A stretch of DNA of 64,000 nucleotides from Puccinia triticina (taxonomy: Eukaryota > Basidiomycota > Pucciniomycetes > Pucciniales > Pucciniaceae): contig NC_070564.1 of NCBI RefSeq assembly GCF_026914185.1, positions 62,001-126,000 of the forward strand. The letters are read 5' to 3'. This document shows positions 56,250 to 64,000 of the stretch, piece after piece (position 1 is the first letter of the stretch; the number at the start of each line of letters is the position of its first letter). A program made the position numbers and the translations under genes. The notes under the pieces were generated by a model. It was not told the origin of the DNA, did no database searches, and was given only the letters and a program-made list of their open reading frames with translations.

Positions 56250-58441
56250 GGCACACCAAGGTGCATTATATCTAGGGGTTGATTTGAGGCAGTCCCCTAA
56301 CGGTTTTTATATCTTAGGTATAGTAATATATTGATTAGCTGAAGATGGTACGGGCAAGGTAGATCTAGAGGCCATGCCTCTAGATTTTTTCCGACTCTCT
56401 CAAAGCCACACAGGCAATTACTTGACGAAGACAGTCAGTTTGGTTGTGGAGAAGTTTAACATTCAAGAAAAGGTCTGCCCTTTTTTTTGTTGACTGTTCA
56501 ACTTCTACACTGACAAATTACAATTTAGATATGTGGAATCGTTAGTAATAATGCCACAAACAATCATGTTATGGTCCGAGAGCTGAAGGAGCGCAAGTGG
56601 CCACGTTCCCGAGGTGAGGCGCATTGGATCCAGTGCTTTGCACGCATCCTGAACTTGATAGTTCATGGGATCCTCCGACCTTTTGGAACTGCAAGTGCAA
56701 AGGGGAAGAATACTTCCAGCAATAATAGTGTTGGCTTGGACAAGTTGCTTTCTGAAGACGATGATGCTGAGGATCAAATAAGATTGTAAGGTTGATCTCA
56801 TTTTCTCCAATTATAATTTCTGCAGCTTATACATTTGTGAAACATTACGCTAGGCTTTCTCCGGGTCAAACGGATGCGACACCATTAACAGATGAATATT
56901 CGAGTGATGATGAATCACAAGGAGGAAACGATCAAGGTGATATGGAATCCCTCAATGAAGAAGATATAAACAAAGCGAGTGACAAAGATGAAAGTGATTG
57001 CTATACAACCATTTCATGCAAAAAATCACTGGAAAAGGTAAAATAAGTCTTGGATCAATATGAGAGAGAAGCTGACATCAGTCCTTGCTGCAGTTTTGGG
57101 CGGTTGCGAAGAAGTTGAGGTACTCACCGAATTCAAGAGCGGAGGTTGTAGAGATCAGCCAAGAGAAAGGATGTCCCAAGCCGCATACCGTTGAGAGGGA
57201 TGTCCGTACTCAATGGAACTCAACTCAAGAGCATTCTTAGATGTGAAGCTGCTGTGTAAGTTGCTTCGCATTCCGTCTCAAAACGTACAGTATCACTAAA
57301 ATTTATCAATTCTTCATCATTAGCCTTGAGTGGCAGCGGCATAAAAGGCATGGCCTTGAGCGCAGGCATCACGTGGATCAGTTTGACCTTGACCTGGCGC
57401 GCGATTTGGTCAATGTCCTGGGCATCTTTGATGGGCTAACACTTCAAGTTTCCGTCGCAGGCTCGTCTCATTTATTGAATATTGTCTTATACATCAATCA
57501 AATCACCAAGCACCTATCCACTGTTATCAGCAATCACAAATATCCTGCGGCGTTGAGGAATGCAAGTTGATTTGGGTTAAAAATAACCAACAAATACTAT
57601 AGTTTAATAGACACCTCCCCGCTTTATAGGATAGCTATACGTACGTATATTATACCTTATAATGGTTGATTTCTTATTCTGAATATGTGAATTTCAGTCC
57701 AGCACTCATCCTTCAAGGATGAGTACTTCCAATTAGCAAACTGGGCGCCCAAATGGATAGCCAAAGCAATACGCTTAGCCCGGGATATGTGGGTATTGTT
57801 TTACAAGCCGCAAGCGGCTGCGGCAGCTGTATCTGTACCAACTACATCCTCCAAAGTAAGTCGCAGGATTAATTTGATACAAATATACCATGTACGTTTT
57901 ACTGATCTTTCACATATCTCAATAGCCCAGGACAAGTATGCTGGCTGGACTTGGAAACGCAGCGGCCACCCGAGGCGGAAACTCAGCATCCGACACATTT
58001 GATGTCTGGCTGGCCGGGGGACTTATCCTGGATGGTAACAATCCCGTCAATCCTCTCAAGTGGTGGCTTCAACAGAAATGTTCCGGAAACATGCATGGCG
58101 GCCTAGTACATATGGCGCTTGATGTTTTAAGTTGTCCAGGTCAGTCAACTATCAAAAAAATTTAATATATTTACTGCATCCATCTAATCTATTTCAAACT
58201 TGATTCATTAGCAACCTCTGTTGATGTGGAGAGGGCATTCAGCTTTGGTTGGGATTATGTTTTGGCACAAAGGCACCAACTTGGACCAAACTCAATAAGT
58301 GGTGGAATGACATTTGCCTTCTATTCAAAGACCAGCAGAATCAAAGATGGTACCTTGGCCACATGGAAAAAACAAATAGAGGATTCCAGGAAGACCGCAA
58401 AGAAGCATAAAAGAAAGGTAATCCTTGTAGATGAAGAGTAA
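56250..58441 (+). pseudogene. hAT (Ac-like) transposase, 5'-truncated with one nonsense codon and a probable frameshift
   Basis: Ordered hAT landmarks on the plus strand: YLGVDLRQSPNGFYILGI (56.26 kb), GNYLTKTVSLVVEKF, then after an intron ICGIVSNNATNNHVMV (56.53 kb), HWIQCFARILNLIV, LRYSPNSRAE and VRTQWNST (57.1-57.2 kb), HHVDQFDLDLARDLVNVLGIF (57.37 kb), KDEYFQLANWAPKWI (57.72 kb). The C-terminal dimerisation domain follows (PLKWWLQQK, HMALDVLSCP / ATSVDVERAFSFG), split by an intron at 58140-58211 and ending at TAA 58441. TGA at 56332-56334 interrupts a frame that otherwise continues, and near 57215 the frame must shift. The N-terminal BED zinc finger is missing. Introns at other sites fit in phase, so the gene was spliced before decay. 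Confidence 0.8.
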
Positions 58442-58534
58442 TCTAAGTATAAGTTACTCTACATGGCTTACATAGTAAGAATTAAGCTGTTTGGTGATGC
58501 TTGCAATATAAAACATAGTGATTTAGTATGTGAG

Positions 58535-58690
58535 GGCTGCTCATGGCAATGGAAACAGAAAAGGCTGCTGGCAGTACCTGTGGTACCCGCCAGGCAGTAT
58601 CAGGTGTGGTACTAGGTACATATCACGTTTGGGCTAAAAATCAAGGGGGTACCCAGGCACTGGTTGGTACCAGGGTCTAGATCAACAATC
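58535..58690. repeat. GGTACC-lattice element fragment
   Basis: Contains CAGTACCTGTGGTACCCGCC, GGTGTGGTACTAGGTACAT and GGGGTACCCAGGCACTGG, the same words as at 10.0 and 14.5-15.5 kb. Boundaries not found. Confidence 0.5.
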
Positions 58691-60234
58691 CCTAATCACT
58701 TCTGACACACATCCCATTGACTTCTGAAGAATTTATAAATCATTTCCTAATCTATATCTGACTCACATCTGACACAGAGCAACATAAAATTAGACTCTGG
58801 CACTCTCTGGAGAGTGCGTCAAAGTCTCCCCTGGTCTTTTTATCTATTTCCAGTTGCATAGTTTTGAACAGTTTTTTTTTTTTTTTTTTGTTTTTTTTGT
58901 TTTTTTTATGTGCATCTTGTTGTCTTAGCAGCGGATGTGCATTGGACACAAGGGTCCTTGCAGGACATACATTGGACACAGGGGTCTGTGCATCATCCCA
59001 CACCCAGAGTATAAGTTCCTTCTGATCTTGTATGATATCCCTCATGCAATTCCATCCTGATCCAAGGGGGATACTTTTCTGAGCATTATTGATCCTGATC
59101 CTGATTTCCTGAGTTCCACCAATTTTTTAGCCTGTTACCTGATCCTTTTATGATTCTCTGATCCCCCAATCCGGCCATCTTCATAGTTTGAACCTTGTGC
59201 TTTCCTTCTCCACCTCTCCAACACTGTTTGTTGGACCTTATTTACCTGATTATCATACCATCACCTCTGCCCAGGGTATCCATCCTCCTTGTTCCTCTCA
59301 ACAAATCTCCATCCCCCCCCCCCCCTGCTATCCAGGTTTGATTCCCTTTTTCACTTGAGATATACGGACTGCCACAAGTGCAGCTACACAGCACTGTACC
59401 CTCCCCACGTTGCCTATTTTCTGACACTGAAGGAGTTCCATAACAACCATTTTTAGATGATCCAAGCCAGTGCGGGCTTGGCTCAAGGCTTCTCATGCTC
59501 TGACCAGCAAGGAAGGAAGTGTTCTCAAAGGAGGGAAAATAGATGATATCAAAACTGGTGTTCTTATGAATAGAAGCTACTCCAAGGCGCTAGAGCTCTA
59601 CATAGGATGCCATATCAGACTACCCAGAAGTCACATTAGATACTCATAAAAATATTATTGCTCTGAAGGAGAAAAGATGGGGCTGGAGTAGTAGGAAAGG
59701 TGATAAACTTTCAATGGATTTCTTTGGCTCAAAATCTGATGTATGCAAGCAGAGTATCCCCATTAGTAGCTGTTGGTTTTTTTCTGAACTTTTGATTACA
59801 TACTCATACATATTCTCATATCTTTCGAGTAAAATGTGACTTTTTCATATTAACAATTGATTTCTGAAGGGACTGGAACACTGCACCGAAAAATTGCAGC
59901 ATTTACTTCCTCCATAGCCACAAACAAAGAACGGACTTGGCCAAACAAATGAGTAACAGAGATTTACAAAAACCGTTGTTGATTAGGATGAAATTGCTCC
60001 AGAAAGACGTTGCAGGGTAATACTGAAAGAGCTGAAACGGGAGCCATAATTGACAACTAACATGTTGGAGAAGGCATAGATCTTAGGAAGTGGTCCAATC
60101 AAGATAGCTGGGCTGTTGAAGCGTCCTGTCAGAGCAACCTAAGGCCAATATTTAACGCGAGCGGCGCAGCCGCCATTGAAGTCCAGCGTAGGAACTACGT
60201 AAAATCTAGCTGATGTTTTGCCGCACATATTTCC
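58691..60234. other. Intergenic, homopolymer-rich
   Basis: Includes a T-rich run at 58871-58908 and a C run at about 59313-59325; no gene supported. Confidence 0.4.
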
Positions 60235-60790
60235 TTAGTTGCCTCTGCCCGGGTTTAGTGTTGGCTTTTTATTATTATCAACTGCCCCCATTGGGGAAGG
60301 ACCACAATGGTTGGGTCCAAAATCCTTGCCAAGCTGACTAGGATCCTGTAGTTTCAAAAGATCACAGGGTTTATTTAGCATTTTATAATCTTTTGAAGGC
60401 TGAACATTCATCTTGAAACTTGATGGAGAATATATGAGAAATTCTCACATTAACACAACAGATTGGAGTATCAAAATCTTTATCTCGGCAAAAGAATTCA
60501 TCTTTCTTAATGTCGTTGGGCAAAGGAGGTCGAGCTGCATATTCACCAATCCATCAGCTTTAGTGTAACATTCTTCCAGGAAAAATGCTCAAAGACAACC
60601 TCTATTGCCCAGGCCGGTGCAACTCACCATCTGTAATTATCCCGGTTTCCTTGTTCGTCACCCCACAAACGATGGTATTTCTCTTTTTAGCAGTAGGCGG
60701 GCACCACCCGCCCGCGGAAACATCTTGAGATAAGCTGGTCATCAATGCAAGGATGATAGCACTTGAAGATAGAGAAATGATGAAGCGCAT
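60235..60790 (-). CDS. Small cysteine-rich secreted protein (candidate effector)
   Basis: Three exons on the minus strand, 60790-60628, 60534-60449 and 60345-60235; introns of 93 and 103 nt, phases close, 119 residues. The internal ATG at 60790 begins a clear signal peptide (MRFIISLSSSAIILALMTSL, cut probably after VSA). The mature part has six cysteines at 30, 42, 70, 80, 81 and 97, including an adjacent pair (PICCVNDPSQLG), as expected for three disulfides, and ends in a Pro/Gly/Asn-rich tail (NPGRGN). Upstream in-frame extension (to 60859) would add 23 residues before the signal peptide and is not used. No enzyme family fits. Size, cysteine count, secretion and a transposon-rich setting match rust effector candidates, which is inference. 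Confidence 0.75.
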
Positions 60791-62266
60791 GATGCAAGCT
60801 TGAGAGAATATTACGAAAAACTTGTTTCTATTGACGTAATTAAATGCACACTGTGCCAATAGAAAAGAGAATTGAGCTTATTTGTCTGATAATTTCTCGG
60901 GCTTTTGTGAGGCTGGAATACACAGAACGTCAAGGATATTTATAAGCAGTGCGAAAGAGCACGACCTTGTCCTGGGCCCCATAGAAGCTTATGACTTGAC
61001 AATCCAGTAAACAGCTCTTCCGGGTGCGACGTTCCGGGTTTTAAACTTCTTTCAACCGTTGCCCCGCAGCAGTTCAACCACTTGTTTGACTCGGTACTTA
61101 GCTCTCCCGGCCACCGAGCCCCATATACGATTCACAGTGAGGCTGTCTCCATGTAGGATAAATGCTTGAATGAGAGCTGTGGCCCTGCGCCAATCATGAG
61201 CGATCGTGTTGACCAAGTACAGTGATTAATAGGAACAGGGCAACCAATGCCGTGGGTACGCCTGTACCAGTTTATAGAATACTGACCATCCCTCGGATGC
61301 AAGGACAAGTTGATAGGACCACGTCCCAACCTTTCGCAAATTCGCCTTAGTCGAGCTACCGGGGGTGTATGCCGTCCCTCGGTTCCAAGGATAATTAGCT
61401 GACTATGTATGTACTACCTACGGTTAAGGCAACCGCAGATAACTATGGTTTGTGCCAGTAACCAACCAACCACGGCCTCGCAATCAGACCAGCAGACATT
61501 CTAGCTGGCAGTGGGAGGATCAATCCGCCAGATTGATTCAGGACCGGCTCTTGGTGCATATCTTCGAACCAGATTCCATCTTTTTAGATGTACAGCAACT
61601 TACTGGATGACTTCCCGTCATCATTTAGAGAGCTCTAGATGCCTCTCTAAATCCTAAATTAAGACACCTATCAAAAACTCAACCAGTGCACATGAAAGTA
61701 ATGAACTGTAGGGCTAGGAAAACATTTCCCTTTTTGTCAAAAATTAAGGATTTGGATGTGTAAAATGAGATCTGGGAGGCTCCCAGACTCGACGGGAAGT
61801 CCTCCACTGCAGCCCCTGCAGATGCTCAGTTAGAAATTCAAGGCCATTTCCCCAGTTTCTTCATGGCTTTTACACTTTTTAATACTCTAATTTCTTCGGG
61901 ATTCAGACAAATCACAGCATAAATGTTCAAGAGGCCAAGGCGCTCAGCCAAAGCTCCATTTTTTTTTTGTAAATAAGATGTTTAAAACCATTGAGTTAAA
62001 ATCAAAATGGCAGGCAATTAGGCAGAAAAAAATGATCTTGTGAATGGGGCTTGATAATCAAATGAGTTACTGGGGATGTAACCAGCAGAGGGCTTAGATA
62101 GCTGAAACTCTCACGGAATGATTTCTGCTAGGGAGGAGTTTCTAAGTTCTTCCAACAAAGGCTCATGCAAGGGGTTACAGGTGGAAATGTTATCTTTGAT
62201 GCACTCACCCCAACTACCACATTTACTCACCACTTCAACCATGAAATAGCAGGGGACATCTCATAT
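60791..62266. other. Promoter of the secreted-protein gene, then intergenic
   Basis: A TATTTATAA-type box on the minus strand near 60940 may serve the secreted-protein gene. A lone TGGAGGACTT-family end (GGAAGTCCTCCACTGCAG) lies at about 61795. Nothing else recognised. Confidence 0.4.
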
Positions 62267-62455
62267 TAGGGGGCTTCAAAGTTGGCGAGGTAAAACTTGG
62301 ATGCACTTTTGCAATTAAGTGTTCAATTTAATTTTTGAATACCAAGTTGCAAAAGGGCAAGCAATCCACATTGAACTAAACCCCTCACCTTTACTTAAAT
62401 TTTCTTTTGCAAGTTTTGAAATTGCATGTCACATGAGCAACTTTGAATCCCCCAA
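62267..62455. mobile_element. MITE of the GGGGG-TTCAAAGTTG family
   Basis: 62269-62453 with inverted ends GGGGGCTTCAAAGTTGGC / GCAACTTTGAATCCCCC; TA on the left and AA on the right, so the expected TA duplication has one change. Homologous ends to 42061-42247. Confidence 0.65.
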
Positions 62456-63638
62456 ATATCCTGTGGGTTTGTGTGGGAGATGTGGGAGCTAGTCAAATTG
62501 AGTATCTTTCCTTTTACTTCTTTTGTTGATCTATGTGACTTAAGTTATTTTTGATAAGACTAGATGAATTCACATCATGATCTAAAGAGCCTGCAGAAAC
62601 AGATCTTGAGCCTATTGGAATAACGGCACCACAAAATCCTGGCTTTTGGTGACTCTCAATCATTATATGTAGGGGTTACAGATTTGACAAAAATTCCACC
62701 ACTTCCCATCAAGACCACAATACCCCCCCCCCCCCCCCCAGAATTGATCAAAAGTCTCAAAAGCTAGATTTTCCTGCAAAAATCTAGACTTTCAGGACAT
62801 CTTCAAGGGCTCCAGATTTGAAGACAAGTCCCCCGTTATGTCAACCCAGGGAGGGAAAATGATGGCCTCATTTGATGCCAGCATGAATTTTGATCATACA
62901 ATGCAAGATTGAATGAATAAAAACCAACCATACAAAATTATGCAACCAACCTGGTACACAGGCAGGGTGAATTAGTAACCACTGTTCTCGTCAACATTGG
63001 CCACAGGATGAATGTGTCATCCCAGTTTCAGCATCAAAACACCTATTTTACACTCTTGACAAATATCAAGTGAATGTTGCTACATATGGTGCTGAATATG
63101 GCCAAATGAATCCATCTTGGGGTCAATATTGATGAGAACAACGTGGTTTACCTTGCCTGTGTACCAGTACCATTTTGGTTACATAATTTTGCATGGATTG
63201 TCTTTTTCATTTAATCATGCATTCTATCACCAAGATTTATGCCAGTGTCAGACCAGGCCCAAATGATTTTTGCCAAAAAAAATGGCCCAACTGTGTCACC
63301 TTCCATTTTTTTCATACAATTGCCATATGTATAGGTGATCCAGAAAATCAAACTGGATGCTTTATTTTTGTATTATACATGCATAATAAAGAAAAGAAAA
63401 TAGTACGTAGACATGATGTTTAATATTTGATCGACTGATTCTTTAAAAAATGATGATGATGGTGATGGTGATAATAAGACATATTTTATGTATATAGACA
63501 AATCTCGAAGAGGATAAATCAGGAACAAGACAAAAAAGACAGAGACGGAACCAAGGAAATCGAATGGGCACTTTACAAATAAAAGGAGGAAAAGAAGTAA
63601 AAGATTATTGACGTTTGCAAGAAGACAGATTGAGAAGA
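62456..63638. other. Intergenic
   Basis: AT-rich with a C run near 62724-62740 and no supported exon; the last part is probably the 3' UTR of the gene ending at 63639. Confidence 0.4.
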
Positions 63639-64000
63639 TTATGAGGAAGAAACAGGGGTGAGAAGGGAATCTTTCAGCCAGTTGAACCGACCCAACCAAG
63701 TCGGATCTCGGAAGCCAAAGAGGAGATCGCTAGATCGTTTGAGAGGGTCGCGGACCAGGAGTCGGTCGACAAGCTGAATTTGACCTTGGACGAGTTGATG
63801 ATCATCTGAGCCCATTGGATTCTGGTTCAGATGATTTAAATGATGATTGGACTGAGTGGATTTCCAACGGTATTCAGATTTGATGATCTTCAGTAGCCCT
63901 TGTTTGCGTTTCTTGAGATAAGCCTGTTCGCTCTCTTCTTCAACGATCTCGTTTGAGTTAGTCAGACTAGCCCTTCTCGAGTCCCCCTCAGTCCCAGGCT
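63639..64000 (-). CDS. 3' end of a gene leaving the window; possible protein kinase C-lobe
   Basis: The minus strand is open from the window edge to TAA at 63639-63641, about 120 codons, with no internal start needed because the gene enters from the right. The sequence includes EEESEQAYLKKRKQGLLKIIKSEYRW and later QIQLVDRLLVRDPLKRSSDLL. The latter resembles kinase subdomain XI (the 'LL-x-x-DP-x-x-R' pattern), and GLLKIIKSEYRW resembles the 'I-x-x-G-x-Y-x-F' stretch before it. It ends GFRDPTWLGRFNWLKDSLL. The kinase assignment rests on these two motifs only; the catalytic residues lie outside the window. An intron inside this part cannot be excluded but is not required. Confidence 0.5.
   Translation of the reverse strand, partial: PGTEGDSRRASLTNSNEIVEEESEQAYLKKRKQGLLKIIKSEYRWKSTQSNHHLNHLNQNPMGSDDHQLVQGQIQLVDRLLVRDPLKRSSDLLFGFRDPTWLGRFNWLKDSLLTPVSSS

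Noticed and set aside
62724..62740. Poly-C run as a functional element
   Set aside because: Simple homopolymers occur at several places (59.3, 62.7 kb) and are likely slippage or assembly artefacts.

Overview
The window looks like a piece of a rust-fungus (Pucciniales, probably Puccinia) nuclear genome. This is an inference from content: short spliceosomal introns (mostly 65-95 nt, GT-AG), fungal housekeeping genes, secreted proteins with Kex2-type dibasic sites, a six-cysteine small secreted protein, and gene islands in a sea of AT-rich transposon debris. No tRNA, rRNA, CRISPR array or prokaryotic operon was recognised.

Layout. 1-4.3 kb: tandem-repeat-bearing terminal-inverted-repeat (TIR) elements and a hAT transposase scrap. 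5.0-6.2 kb (+): secreted double-psi-beta-barrel (DPBB, expansin/barwin-like) protein. 7.4-8.4 kb (-): five-exon secreted protein. 8.9-21.3 kb: dense nest of non-autonomous DNA elements plus a decayed Ty1/copia remnant. 21.9-32.5 kb, all on the minus strand: a membrane-anchored protein, a probable cyclin-fold protein, a second DPBB paralogue and a 594-aa disordered conserved-looking protein. 35-43 kb: further MITEs, composite elements and a foldback minisatellite. 44.1-52.8 kb: the best gene island, with a small GPI-like secreted protein (-), threonine dehydratase ILV1 (+), a mitochondrial SAP-domain protein of Aim34 type (-) and, sharing a 167-bp divergent promoter with it, the NEDD8-activating-enzyme subunit ULA1/APPBP1 (+). 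53.2-53.9 kb: solo LTR with perfect 5-bp target duplication. 56.2-58.4 kb: hAT transposase pseudogene. 60.2-60.8 kb (-): small cysteine-rich secreted protein (effector candidate). 63.6-64.0 kb (-): the 3' end of a gene that runs off the window, possibly a protein kinase.

Exon structures were built by hand from splice sites, reading-frame phase and, where available, paralogue or family conservation; phases close in all models given except ULA1, where the window sequence carries an apparent +2 (or -1) frameshift, and the gene at 22 kb, whose last exon is ambiguous.

The most unusual signal is a set of three non-autonomous elements (13.2, 18.8 and 40.5 kb) that all begin CAACA and end TGTTG, each flanked by a perfect 7-bp target-site duplication, and whose interiors are built from dense lattices of one short palindromic word per element (TAGCG, GTTACG-like, ATACTATA-like). 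Related hAT-type elements with 8-bp duplications (14.5 kb, 17.6 kb) show the same style of interior with GGTACC and GGATACCCGC words.
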